Below, piece by piece: positions 1 to 9,661 of a stretch of 64,000 bases of DNA. The notes under the pieces are model-generated. The model did no database searches. It was not told where the DNA came from and worked only from the letters and a program-made list of their open reading frames with translations. The stretch's first letter is position 1, and each line of letters opens with the position of its first letter. This DNA comes from Acidothermus sp. (GTDB lineage: Bacteria; Actinomycetota; Actinomycetes; Acidothermales; Acidothermaceae). Location: contig JAIMAI010000004.1 in NCBI GenBank assembly GCA_023512015.1, positions 30,785 through 94,784 of the forward strand, written 5' to 3'. A program made the position numbers and the translations under genes.

Positions 1-378
1 TTCTCCACCAACAGCCTCGCCCAGGCTGCGGCGCTGGCTTCGCTGGAACCACAGGCCGAGGCCGAGCTCCTCGACCGGGTCCGGACCACGATCGGCGAGC
101 GGGAGCGGGTGACCCGCGCACTGCGGGAGGTCGGCTGGGACATCCCGGAGAGTCACGGCAATTTCATCTGGCTGCCCACCGGGGCGGACACCGACGCCTT
201 CGCTGCGGCGTGCGAAGCGGCCGGGGTCGTCGTCCGGCCTTTCTCCGGGGAAGGGGTGCGAATCACGATCGGAGAACCCGAAGCCAACGATCTCGTGATC
301 GAAGTGGCACGTTCCGCCCGGCGGAGCAACGAGGATTCACCCGGTGCGCCGATTCCCCCATCGGCCGTTCGGCCCTAG
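1..378 (+). CDS. aminotransferase, C-terminal part (HisC/Pat-like PLP aminotransferase), truncated by window start
   Basis: Frame 1 is open from base 1; translation FSTNSLAQAAALASLEPQ...GNFIWLPTG...VVVRPFSGEGVRITIG matches the C-terminal region of histidinol-phosphate/aromatic aminotransferases. Confidence 0.8.
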   Translation, partial: FSTNSLAQAAALASLEPQAEAELLDRVRTTIGERERVTRALREVGWDIPESHGNFIWLPTGADTDAFAAACEAAGVVVRPFSGEGVRITIGEPEANDLVIEVARSARRSNEDSPGAPIPPSAVRP

Positions 379-568
379 GCTGATGGGCGTCTCGGGATCC
401 TCCCCCTCGTCGGGTTCGCCCGGTGAGTCCCGAATTCGCCTCAAACCGGCGGCAGCTCGTGCCGATGCTTCCCCTGTTAGGCCAAACGGCGCAGCCGCCT
501 ACGCTAAGTGATGTAGTCACTACAGAGCGTATAGACTAGCCCGGACGGCGGGTGGCGGGAGAGAGCGC

Positions 569-1306
569 ATGAAGTATCGGACGTCGGCGGGGTGGCGGAC
601 GGCGCTGGCCAGCACATCCACCAAGACTGTGATCGCCGCGGCGGCTCTGATCACCGTCGGCAGCGCCGCGACGGCGGGAGTGGTGCTCCTCGGCTCCCAC
701 GCGATGATCCAAAGCCAGCCTCCCGGGGCTCCTTCACCCGGGTATCTCGCCGCACCTTCCGGTGCCGGCGGACTGGTCGTCGTCCCGAGCACGCCGACCG
801 CCGGGCAGGCCGGGCCGGGACGGGCACCCTCGCCGCCCTCCACGCCTTCGCCCGCCTCACCTTCGACCCCCGGCCCCTCGGTGCTCGCGATCGAGCCGTC
901 GCCTCCCTTGCAACCGACCAGCCAGCCGGGAACCGGGCAGCCGACGACCCAGCAGGGGACCGAGCAGATCGGGCTCACGCCGTCCCCGCCGCAGGAGAGC
1001 TCTCCGCCGACTGGGACGCCGTCCCCGACGCCCCACGTCAAAAACACCCCATCGCCACGGGCTCCCCGCATCCCCGCGGCGCCGGCTGTGATCCCGCAGC
1101 CCGCGCCTCACCCGGACGATCAGGCGTGCCATTGGCCGCACGGCCGGCACCATCCTCGCGGCCACTGCCCACGGCCGCACCGCGGCTGGACCATAGCCGA
1201 TCTCGTGCGGAGCTTTGGTCAAAATCCCTGGTTCATCGTCGATGAAAATCACGGCGGGCGGGGACACTCCGGCCACGGCGGCCACGGGCGATCGATCGAC
1301 GATTAG
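569..1306 (+). CDS. hypothetical membrane-anchored/secreted Pro/Ser-rich protein with His-rich C-terminus
   Basis: ORF with N-terminal hydrophobic segment (TVIAAAALITVGSAATAGVVLLGS), long P/S/T-rich linker, C-terminal HGRHHPRGHCPRPH and HGGRGHSGHGGH. Confidence 0.6.
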   Translation: MKYRTSAGWRTALASTSTKTVIAAAALITVGSAATAGVVLLGSHAMIQSQPPGAPSPGYLAAPSGAGGLVVVPSTPTAGQAGPGRAPSPPSTPSPASPSTPGPSVLAIEPSPPLQPTSQPGTGQPTTQQGTEQIGLTPSPPQESSPPTGTPSPTPHVKNTPSPRAPRIPAAPAVIPQPAPHPDDQACHWPHGRHHPRGHCPRPHRGWTIADLVRSFGQNPWFIVDENHGGRGHSGHGGHGRSIDD

Positions 1307-1486
1307 GTGCAACCGGCGCCCCGCAGGTGTCGCGCGAGCCGGCCTCCATCTGCCACCATGGGCTTGTGATCGATGCCAGGGCCCACAAGGCAGCAGCGTC
1401 GATCGCCTGACCCGCGGACGGCGGTGAGCCCGCGGGCGTGATTCGACGCGAGCGACCCCCGCGTCGTCCCAGTAAAGGAGTGCACC

Positions 1487-2605
1487 GTGACCGTCGACTC
1501 GCTCCACCACACCGTCGCGCCGGCCGATGCCGGACCCGCGGACCCCGCCCTCGTCCAACTCCTCACCCCCGAAGGTCAACGTCGGGAGCATCCGAATTTC
1601 CCGCTCCTCCTGGACGACGCCGCGATCCGCGACCTCTACCGCGACCTCGTGCTGTTGCGGCGCTTCGACACCGAAGCGACCGCTTTGCAACGTCAAGGCG
1701 AACTCGGCATTTGGGCCCAGGTGCTGGGGCAGGAAGCCGCGCAAATCGGTTCCGCCCGCGCGCTGCGCCCGACCGATATGGCCTTCCCGACCTACCGCGA
1801 ACACGGCGTCGCGTGGTGCCGGGGGGTGCCGCCGGAGAAAATCCTCGAACTGTTCCGCGGCATCAACTTCGGGGGTTGGAATCCTCTCGAATTCCGGCTC
1901 GCCCCGTACACGATCGTCATCGGCGCGCATACGCTGCACGCCGTCGGCTACGCGATGGCCCTGCAACGCGAACCCCACAACGACGACGCCGTCATCGTCT
2001 ATTTCGGGGACGGCGCGGCGAGCGAAGGCGACGTCAACGAAGCCTTCGTCTTCGCCGCCTCCTACAACGCTCCGGTCGTCTTCTTCCTGCAGAACAACCA
2101 ATGGGCGATTTCGGTGCCGGAGAGCCGCCAGTCAAGAATACCCTTGTACCAGCGGGCCAAAGGTTTCGGCTTCCCCGGGGTCCGGGTCGACGGCAACGAC
2201 GTCCTCGCCTGTCTCGCGGTCACCGATGCGGCTTTGCAGCACGTGCGCTCGGGGCAGGGTCCCTTCCTCATCGAGGCCTTCACCTACCGCATGGGCGCGC
2301 ACACCACCTCCGACGACCCCACCCGGTACCGGCTCGCGGACGAGCTGGAGAAATGGAAACTTCGCGACCCGATCGAACGGGTGAAGGCGTATTTGTCGCG
2401 CAGCGGGCTGGCCGACGCCGAATTCTTCGCTTCCGTCGATGTGGAAGCGGAAGCACTCGCCGACCGGATTCGGTCGGCGTGCGTATCCATGCCGGACCCC
2501 GATCCGTTGGCCATGTTCGACCACGTGTACGCCGACGGGTCGCCGATGCTGGACGCAGAACGCCGCAGCTACGCCGAATACCTGGCCTCCTTCGGGGAGG
2601 CGTAG
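1487..2605 (+). CDS. pdhA: pyruvate/2-oxoacid dehydrogenase E1 component alpha subunit
   Basis: TPP-binding GDGAASEGDVNEAFVFAASYNAPVVFFLQNNQWAIS; operon with E1 beta and E2. Confidence 0.93.
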   Translation: MTVDSLHHTVAPADAGPADPALVQLLTPEGQRREHPNFPLLLDDAAIRDLYRDLVLLRRFDTEATALQRQGELGIWAQVLGQEAAQIGSARALRPTDMAFPTYREHGVAWCRGVPPEKILELFRGINFGGWNPLEFRLAPYTIVIGAHTLHAVGYAMALQREPHNDDAVIVYFGDGAASEGDVNEAFVFAASYNAPVVFFLQNNQWAISVPESRQSRIPLYQRAKGFGFPGVRVDGNDVLACLAVTDAALQHVRSGQGPFLIEAFTYRMGAHTTSDDPTRYRLADELEKWKLRDPIERVKAYLSRSGLADAEFFASVDVEAEALADRIRSACVSMPDPDPLAMFDHVYADGSPMLDAERRSYAEYLASFGEA

Positions 2606-3589
2606 ATGGCCACCCTCGCGCTGGCCCGCGCCCTCAACTTGGGTCTGCGGCGTGCCCTCGAATCCGACCCGCGGGTCGTCATCATGGGCGAAGACGTCGG
2701 AAAACTCGGCGGCGTCTTCCGGGTCACCGACGGCCTGCAGCGCGACTTCGGTGAGGACCGCGTGATGGACACCCCGCTTGCCGAATCGGGAATAGTCGGG
2801 ACGGCGATCGGGATGGCGCTGCGAGGCCTGCGGCCGATCTGCGAAATCCAATTCGACGGATTCGTCTTCCCCGCCTACGACCAAATCGTCAACCAGCTCG
2901 CGAAATTGCATTACCGCTCGCGGGGAACGCTCACGGTGCCGCTGGTCATCCGCATCCCGTTCGGCGGAGGCATCGGCGCGGTCGAGCATCACAGCGAATC
3001 CCCCGAGGCCCTCTTCGCCCACATCCCGGGGTTGAAGGTCGTCGCGTGTGGGAACGCCGCCGATGCCTACACGATGATCCAGCAAGCGGTTGCCTGCGAC
3101 GACCCGGTCATCTTCTTCGAACCCAAGCGCCGGTACTGGGAGCGCGCTGAGGTCGACACCGACGCCCCGCTGGATCAAGCATTCCCCCTCACCGCAGCCC
3201 GCGTCGTCCGCGAAGGACGAGACGTCACCCTGCTCGCCTACGGACCATCGGTCAAGCTGGCTCTCGACGCCGCAGCAGCGGCAGCGGAGGAAGGACGGGA
3301 AATCGAGGTCATCGACGTACGTTCCCTTTCTCCGCTCGACTTCCACACCATCTCGTCCTCGGTCTCCCGCACCGGACGCTGCGTCGTCGTCCACGAAGCC
3401 CCGGTTTTCCTCGGGTTCGGTGCGGAGCTCGCCGCGCGGATCACCGAGTCGTGCTTCTACCGCTTGGAGGCGCCCGTGTTGCGGGTCGGCGGTTTCTCGA
3501 TCCCCTACCCGCCGTCCCGCCTCGAAGAGCATTACCTTCCGGACGTCGACAAAATCCTGGACGCCGTCGACCGCACGTTCTCGTACTGA
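2606..3589 (+). CDS. pdhB: pyruvate/2-oxoacid dehydrogenase E1 component beta subunit
   Basis: ALNLGLRRALESDPRVVIMGEDVGKLGGVFRVTDGL... typical E1 beta; adjacent to pdhA. Confidence 0.93.
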   Translation: MATLALARALNLGLRRALESDPRVVIMGEDVGKLGGVFRVTDGLQRDFGEDRVMDTPLAESGIVGTAIGMALRGLRPICEIQFDGFVFPAYDQIVNQLAKLHYRSRGTLTVPLVIRIPFGGGIGAVEHHSESPEALFAHIPGLKVVACGNAADAYTMIQQAVACDDPVIFFEPKRRYWERAEVDTDAPLDQAFPLTAARVVREGRDVTLLAYGPSVKLALDAAAAAAEEGREIEVIDVRSLSPLDFHTISSSVSRTGRCVVVHEAPVFLGFGAELAARITESCFYRLEAPVLRVGGFSIPYPPSRLEEHYLPDVDKILDAVDRTFSY

Positions 3590-3619
3590 TTCGCTCCGAC
3601 GAAGCGGGAGGAGGTCCCG

Positions 3620-4933
3620 TTGGCAGACGTCAGACAATTCCGGCTCCCGGACGTCGGGGAAGGTCTCACCGAAGCCGAGATCATCCGGTGGCGGGTCCAA
3701 CCCGGTGACGTCGTCGCGCACAATCAGGTGCTCGTCGAAATCGAGACGGCCAAAGCATTGGTGGAATTGCCGAGCCCGTTCGCCGGCCGGGTCACCGAGC
3801 TCCTCGTGCCGGAGGGCCAAACCGTTCCGGTCGGAACCCCGCTCATCGCCATCGACGTCGCCGCAGCAGCGGAGCCTCAGTCCCCCGACCGACCCAGCGG
3901 GACCAGTGAACGCACGGCCGTTCTCGTCGGATACGGCCCACGGGAGGCAAGTGGCACGCGGCGCCGGCGTCGCCCGACGACCTCTTCATCGGCGTCCGAG
4001 CCGTCGCGGGCCGTGGCGGCGGCTTTTCACAGCGGCACACCCGAGACGCATCGGGAAATTCTCGCCAAACCCCCGGTACGCAAACTGGCCCGTGACCTCG
4101 GGATAGATTTGCGCACCCTGAGCGGCAGCGGCCCGAACGGCGTCATCACCCGGCAAGACGTCGAAGCCGCCGCCACCCATCCCCCCACACCGCAGGGAAC
4201 ACCGTCCGTCGCAGTCGCCGCCGGCGGTGGACGCGAGGAACGCATCCCGATCCGGGGCGTGCGGCGCGAAATGGCTGCGGCCATGGTCCGCAGCGCATTC
4301 TCCATCCCCCACGTCACCGAATTCGTCACCATCGACGCGAGTGCATCGATGGAAACCTTGGACCGACTCCGCGCCCAACCGGAATTCGCCGAGGTGAAGC
4401 TCACTCCGCTCACCCTCGCCGCGAAAGCCGTTCTGCTCGCGCTGCGGCGCTATCCGATGGTGAACGCATTCTGGGACGACGCTGCGGGCGAAATCGTGGT
4501 ACGCCATTACGTGAACCTCGGGATCGCCGCGGCGACTCCCCGCGGGCTCGTCGTCCCGAATATCAAGGACGCCGACCGGCTCACGTTTCCCGACCTCGCA
4601 CGGGCCATCAACCAAGCGACGGCACTGGCCCGGGAAGGCCGCACCCCGGTGGCCGACTTGCAGCACGGCACCTTCACCATCACCAACGTCGGGGTGTTCG
4701 GGGTCGACACCGGCACTCCCATCATCAACCCGGGCGAAGCGGCGATTCTCGCCCTCGGCGCGATCCGGCGCGCGCCCTGGGTGCACCAGGACGTCGTCCA
4801 GCCGCGGTGGGTGACCACCCTCGGACTCTCCTTCGACCACCGCATCATCGACGGAGAACTCGGCTCCCGGTTCCTGCGGGAAGTAGCCGCGTTCTTGGAG
4901 GATCCGGCCGCCGTCCTGCTGTCGACGAGCTGA
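3620..4933 (+). CDS. pdhC: dihydrolipoamide acetyltransferase (E2)
   Basis: Lipoyl domain (VEIETAKALVELPSPFAG), E3-binding domain (VRKLARDLGIDLRTLSGSGPNGVITRQDV), catalytic domain ending LGLSFDHRIIDG. Confidence 0.93.
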   Translation: MADVRQFRLPDVGEGLTEAEIIRWRVQPGDVVAHNQVLVEIETAKALVELPSPFAGRVTELLVPEGQTVPVGTPLIAIDVAAAAEPQSPDRPSGTSERTAVLVGYGPREASGTRRRRRPTTSSSASEPSRAVAAAFHSGTPETHREILAKPPVRKLARDLGIDLRTLSGSGPNGVITRQDVEAAATHPPTPQGTPSVAVAAGGGREERIPIRGVRREMAAAMVRSAFSIPHVTEFVTIDASASMETLDRLRAQPEFAEVKLTPLTLAAKAVLLALRRYPMVNAFWDDAAGEIVVRHYVNLGIAAATPRGLVVPNIKDADRLTFPDLARAINQATALAREGRTPVADLQHGTFTITNVGVFGVDTGTPIINPGEAAILALGAIRRAPWVHQDVVQPRWVTTLGLSFDHRIIDGELGSRFLREVAAFLEDPAAVLLSTS

Positions 4934-5002
4934 CCCCCAACGGACGGCGCGCCGTCGACTCCGCGGACAATTGAGTAAGCACAGAGGAGAAGAGGAAATC
5001 TC

Positions 5003-5869
5003 ATGCGGGTCGCGGTCCTCCAACTTCGTGTCGACGACACCGAACCGTGGCAGGAACGTTTGGAGCGCGTCGTCGCATTGGTGGAGGCCCAACGCGGGGC
5101 CGAGCTGGTCGTTCTCCCCGAACTCTGGCTTCCCGGGGCGTTCAATGCCGACCTTTTCGCGGACGTCGCCACCGACCTCGACGGTCCGATCGTGGCGCGA
5201 TTCTCCCAAGCGGCCCGCCGGATCGACGCGTATCTGATGGCCGGCACCTTCATCGAGCGGCCCGGCGCCGTCGCGGCAGAAAAACCACCTGCCCCTGCCC
5301 GACACCTGAGCCCGGACTCGCAGCATCCGGCCGCACCACCGCAGGCCGCGGGAAGCGCGATCGGTCACAATACGGCGGTGCTCTTCGGCCCGGACGGCGA
5401 AATCCTGCATGTCTACCGCAAGGTGCATCTCTTCGGATTCGATGAAGGAGAAGTGCGGCTCCTCGTCCCCGGGAACGAAGTCCGCGTCTGCCCACTGCCG
5501 GGACTCGCGACGTACGGCACCAGCACCTGTTACGACGTGCGATTCCCGGAGTTGTACCGCATCCTCGTCGACCAAGGCTGCGACCTCCTCGTCATCCCCA
5601 GCGGCTGGCCGGCAAGCCGACTGGAGCACTGGCAGATCCTCACCCGGGCCCGCGCGATCGAAAACCAGTTGTTCCTCATCGGATGCAATGAGACTGGTGT
5701 GCAAGGCGGGGTCGAACTCGGCGGGCACAGCGTCGTCATCGACCCATGGGGTCGGGTCGTCGCCGAAGCCGGCTCCGAGGAGGAAATACTGCACGTCGAC
5801 ATCGACATGTCGCTGGTGAAGAAAATCAGGAACGAATTTCCCGTGCTGCGCGACCGCCGGTTGCGCTGA
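5003..5869 (+). CDS. carbon-nitrogen hydrolase (nitrilase superfamily)
   Basis: Catalytic Glu (LPELWLPG), Lys (YRKVHLFG) and Cys (TSTCYDVRFPEL) motifs. Confidence 0.9.
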   Translation: MRVAVLQLRVDDTEPWQERLERVVALVEAQRGAELVVLPELWLPGAFNADLFADVATDLDGPIVARFSQAARRIDAYLMAGTFIERPGAVAAEKPPAPARHLSPDSQHPAAPPQAAGSAIGHNTAVLFGPDGEILHVYRKVHLFGFDEGEVRLLVPGNEVRVCPLPGLATYGTSTCYDVRFPELYRILVDQGCDLLVIPSGWPASRLEHWQILTRARAIENQLFLIGCNETGVQGGVELGGHSVVIDPWGRVVAEAGSEEEILHVDIDMSLVKKIRNEFPVLRDRRLR

Positions 5870-5882
5870 GCGACGAGACCGG

Positions 5883-7526
5883 TCAGCCGACCCGATGCAG
5901 TTGGCCGCCGCGCGAGCCGGTGAAATGACGCGAACCGAAATGGCGCGGCCAGCGAGCGAACCAGCGGGAACCGGCCGCCGCCCGTGCCATCCACCGCTCG
6001 ATTTCGGCACGGACCTCCGCTGTGGCCAGGCCCCGCACTTCCACCGTCGTACGTCGACGCACCACGTCGTCGACCGTGCACGCCCATTCCTCGGCCACGC
6101 CGTATGCGACCTGCGCCCAGATGTCCGGCCCGTCGGGGTGAATGCGCCGCGCCAAAGCGGGATCCCGCGCGATGAGCCGCGCGAGGGCATGCGCGTAGGA
6201 GCCGTAATGTCCGGCCAAATGCTCGACGATGTCGTTGTCCAACTCCGGGTGCGCGGCCCGCAGGACGCGGGCGACGGCGTCCGGATGCGCGGCCCCGGGA
6301 AGCATCACTTCGGTCCCGTCGATCGAGACATCGTCGAGAATACCCGCGACGTGCTCCAACACCTCCAAGCCGATGCGGCGGAAGGTGGTCCACTTTCCCC
6401 CGGCCACGCTGATGAGCCCCCGTGGCCCGTGGGTGATGACCGTTTCTCGCCGCGCGTGTTGGGTGTCGCTTTCTCCCAACGGCAGCACCCGCAATCCCGC
6501 AAACCGGTAGCGGATATCCACCGTGGCGAGCCAATCGGGGTCGATCGCCCGCCCGGCCTCCGAGAGGATCTGCGCGACGTCGTCGTCCTCGCAACGGACT
6601 CCAGCCGGGTCACCCTCGTAGGGCTCATCCGTCGTTCCCAGAAGGAGCTGATCCTCCCACGGGATCGCGAAAGATACCCTTCCGCCCTCCAGCGGAACGG
6701 TGAGCGCGGCCCGCCACGCCGTGACGTCCCGCCCGTCGGGACCGTGCATGCGGACCACCAGGTGCGCGCCCTTCGACAACCGCACGGAGGTCGGCGCGGC
6801 CGGATCTTCCAGGCGACGCACGTGGTCGACCCACGGACCCGTGGCATTCACCACGGCCCGAGCCGCCACCCCGAATCGTGTCCCGTCCAGCCGGTCCTCC
6901 AGCTCCGCCCCGACGATTTTTCCGTTGCGCATTTGGAATCCGGTCACCGCAACGTAATTCGCCAGGACGGCGCCCACATCCGCCGCGGCATGCGCGACCA
7001 TGAGGGCGACCCGCGCGTCGTTCATCTGATGGTCGTAATACAGCCCGCAGCCCCGCAGACCCGCTGTGCGTAACGCGGGGACGATGCTCGCCGCCCGGCG
7101 GGTGGAAAGCAACTTGCCCGGCCCGTCGTCGAATTTCGACAACGCAGAATAGACGAGCATCCCCGCGCCGATCCGCACCCTGCCGTACGGGCCGCCTTCG
7201 TAGAGGGGGACGAGAAATGGGACCGGGCGGACCAGATGTGGGGCGAGCTTGTCCCCGAGGGCACGGCGTTCGGTGTGGTTCTCGTACACCAACCGCAGAT
7301 CCCCCATGGCCAGGTAGCGCAGGCCACCGTGCACCAGCTTCGTGGAAGCACTCGACGTCGCCCCGGCGAAGTCACCCGCATCGACGAGGGCCACCCGAAG
7401 CCCGGATCGCGCCGCCTGCCAGGCCGTCGAGAGGCCGATGATCCCACCGCCGATCACCAGAAGGTCGAACACACCCTGTTGCAGCGCCGTCTGCACCAAG
7501 ACTCGCTTCTCAGGCGCACGGGTCAT
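5883..7526 (-). CDS. glpD: glycerol-3-phosphate dehydrogenase (FAD-dependent)
   Basis: FDLLVIGGGIIGLSTAWQAARSGLRVALVDAGDFAGATSSASTKLVHGGLRYL. Confidence 0.9.
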   Translation of the reverse strand: MTRAPEKRVLVQTALQQGVFDLLVIGGGIIGLSTAWQAARSGLRVALVDAGDFAGATSSASTKLVHGGLRYLAMGDLRLVYENHTERRALGDKLAPHLVRPVPFLVPLYEGGPYGRVRIGAGMLVYSALSKFDDGPGKLLSTRRAASIVPALRTAGLRGCGLYYDHQMNDARVALMVAHAAADVGAVLANYVAVTGFQMRNGKIVGAELEDRLDGTRFGVAARAVVNATGPWVDHVRRLEDPAAPTSVRLSKGAHLVVRMHGPDGRDVTAWRAALTVPLEGGRVSFAIPWEDQLLLGTTDEPYEGDPAGVRCEDDDVAQILSEAGRAIDPDWLATVDIRYRFAGLRVLPLGESDTQHARRETVITHGPRGLISVAGGKWTTFRRIGLEVLEHVAGILDDVSIDGTEVMLPGAAHPDAVARVLRAAHPELDNDIVEHLAGHYGSYAHALARLIARDPALARRIHPDGPDIWAQVAYGVAEEWACTVDDVVRRRTTVEVRGLATAEVRAEIERWMARAAAGSRWFARWPRHFGSRHFTGSRGGQLHRVG

Positions 7527-7713
7527 CTGGCCTCCGCCGAACTGTCGGGTCGCCTTCCATCTTCCCCGCTTACGCAGCTTCGCGTCGAAAGGCGCCCCGA
7601 CCGCAGGTGCAATCGGCGCCGCCCAATCGCGGCTACATCGAGCGCCGCCACATCAAGGGCCGCCACCCGGACGCCGCATCCGGGAGAATGGTCATTGTCC
7701 CGAGGAGGCGCAG

Positions 7714-8637
7714 ATGCTCGATCCCTCCCAGCTCTTCGACGTCACCGGCGAGCCGCCGTCCGCCCGCGACCTCGTTTTCATCCACGGCCTGACGGGATAC
7801 GTGGACGCCGGCGACGCCGTGCGCCTCGTCACCCACCATCTGCTCACCGCTCTGCCGTCGCGAGAGGTCGCGCGTTTCGACACGGACCAGCTCTTCGACT
7901 ACCGGGCGCGGCGGCCCGTCATGGCCTTCGACACCGATCACTGGGTGGACTACGCGACCCCCGAACTGGTCTTGTGGGCGCTCACCGACACCGAGGGCGG
8001 CGAATTCCTCCTCCTCACCGGGCCAGAGCCGGATTTTCAGTGGGAGCGGTTCGTGACCGCCGTCCAGAGTTTGATCGAGGCGTACGGCGTGCGACTCACC
8101 ATCGGGATCAACGCGATCCCGATGGCCGTACCCCACACCCGACCGATCGGCCTCACCCGTCACGCCACCTCACCGGAGTTGATCCCCGGGAACCAGCCGT
8201 GGCTGGGCCACGTGCAGGTGCCCGGCAGCGCGGCGCACCTCCTGGAGTTTCGGTTGGGCCGGCAGGGCCGGGACGCCGTCGGTCTGGCCGTGCACGTCCC
8301 CCATTACGTGGCGCAGAGCGAGTTCCCGCCCGCGGCGCTTCGGCTGGTGGAAGAACTGTCCTCCGTGAGCGGTCTGCGACTGCCCCGCGATCCGCTTGCC
8401 GAAGCGGCGGCCAACGCGCTACGGGACGTCGACCGGCAGGTGGCCGAATCGGCCGAAGCGATGGCCATGGTCTCTGCCCTCGAACAGCAGTACGACGCAT
8501 TCGTCCGCGCCCGCGGGGGCGACGGAACGATTCCCGCCGAGGAGAACCTCCCGACCGCCGAAGAACTCGGCGCCGAACTCGAACGCTTCCTCGCCGAACA
8601 CACGCGGAGGTGGCGAGGCGAGGAACCCGACCACTGA
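7714..8637 (+). CDS. PAC2 family protein (proteasome assembly chaperone-like)
   Basis: ATG at 7714 after GGAGG; FIHGLTGYVDAGDAVRLVTHHLL...YRARRPVMAF, typical actinobacterial PAC2. Confidence 0.85.
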   Translation: MLDPSQLFDVTGEPPSARDLVFIHGLTGYVDAGDAVRLVTHHLLTALPSREVARFDTDQLFDYRARRPVMAFDTDHWVDYATPELVLWALTDTEGGEFLLLTGPEPDFQWERFVTAVQSLIEAYGVRLTIGINAIPMAVPHTRPIGLTRHATSPELIPGNQPWLGHVQVPGSAAHLLEFRLGRQGRDAVGLAVHVPHYVAQSEFPPAALRLVEELSSVSGLRLPRDPLAEAAANALRDVDRQVAESAEAMAMVSALEQQYDAFVRARGGDGTIPAEENLPTAEELGAELERFLAEHTRRWRGEEPDH

Positions 8638-8747
8638 ACCGGCCACTGAACCGACGTCCGCGTCGCTCCGTTCTGGCTGGCGGAACCGCCCGGGCTCGCC
8701 CCACCGCGAAGCTCGGGATCGCCGTCCAGCCGACCGGAGGAAACGTC

Positions 8748-9314
8748 ATGGCCGCTTCGACTTCCCTGCACCGCCCGCGCGGGCGCGGTCCCGCGCTGCT
8801 CGCCGGTTTCGCTGCAGCCGCACTGATCGCGGCCGGGTGCAGTTCGTCGTCCTCTCCTTCGACGTCGAGCGGGGGTTCCCCTGCGGCATCGAGCGCAGGG
8901 TCCACTGCGGCCGCCGGCGTCGCCGTGGTGGGCACGACCAGTGGATCGCTCGGGACCTATCTCGTCGACGGCCGGGGTATGGCGCTGTACCTGTGGGACG
9001 CCGACAAATCCGACTCGTCGACCTGCTACGACGCGTGCGCCAAAGCCTGGCCCCCGCTGCTGACCAGCGGAAGTCCCACCGCCTCGGGTCAAGCCGACGC
9101 AAGCAAACTCGGGACGACGAAGCGCAAGGACGGTTCGATGCAGGTGACCTACGCCGGCCACCCGCTGTACTACTACTTCCGCGACACCAAGCCCGGCGAC
9201 ACCAGCGGCCAAGGCTCGAACGGGTTCGGCGCTCCTTGGTGGCTGGTCAGCCCGGCCGGGACGCCGATCGTGTCCATGCCGAGCACTCCCGCCGGAGGCG
9301 GCTACAACTACTGA
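8748..9314 (+). CDS. lipoprotein with Yx(FWY)xxD motifs (COG4315-like)
   Basis: Lipobox-like AALIAAGCSSSS; GMALYLWDADKSDSSTCYDACAKAWPPLL and HPLYYYFRDTKPGDTSGQGSNGFGAPWWLVSP. Confidence 0.85.
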   Translation: MAASTSLHRPRGRGPALLAGFAAAALIAAGCSSSSSPSTSSGGSPAASSAGSTAAAGVAVVGTTSGSLGTYLVDGRGMALYLWDADKSDSSTCYDACAKAWPPLLTSGSPTASGQADASKLGTTKRKDGSMQVTYAGHPLYYYFRDTKPGDTSGQGSNGFGAPWWLVSPAGTPIVSMPSTPAGGGYNY

Positions 9315-9425
9315 CCGCACCCAACTCCTGAGCGCACACCACTCCGCCGCGGTCCGCAGCGGACTGTCGTCTCAAGCTCGCGACGGTGCGCCCTCGCCTC
9401 CGCACATCGACGAGCTCCAGGAGGG

Positions 9426-9508
9426 TGGGCGAGGGGGGAGTTGAACCCCCACGTCCTTCCGGACACACGGACCTGAACCGTGCGCGTCTGCCATTCCGCC
9501 ACTCGCCC
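9426..9508 (-). tRNA. tRNA-Leu (CAG)
   Basis: Reverse complement GGGCGAGTGGCGGAATGGCAGACGCGCACGGTTCAGGTCCGTGTGTCCGGAAGGACGTGGGGGTTCAACTCCCCCCTCGCCCA; 7-bp acceptor stem, long variable arm, anticodon CAG. Confidence 0.95.
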
Positions 9509-9661
9509 GCGAGAACCGGGCAGCCACGAGCCACGCTCGGAATCCCGGTGAACGCCAAGCCTAGCAGGGAACCATCAAGAGCAGGTTCACGTCCACCGGC
9601 GGGATGACCGCGCTCGGTAGCATCACACCCAGGGCTGCCGAGGCCGCCTGGAGGAGGGTTC

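Noticed and set aside
857-2101. 414-aa minus-strand ORF
   Set aside because: Antisense to the Pro-rich gene and pdhA; Arg-rich shadow composition.
2132-3820. 562-aa minus-strand ORF
   Set aside because: Antisense shadow of pdhA/pdhB.
3986-6190. 734-aa minus-strand ORF
   Set aside because: Antisense to pdhC and the nitrilase, with atypical Asp/Arg/Gly-rich composition; typical antisense shadow ORF in high-GC DNA.
9340-9370. GTCCGCAGCGGAC inverted repeat upstream of tRNA-Leu as a terminator
   Set aside because: Loop is a single base and no U-tract; too weak to call a terminator.
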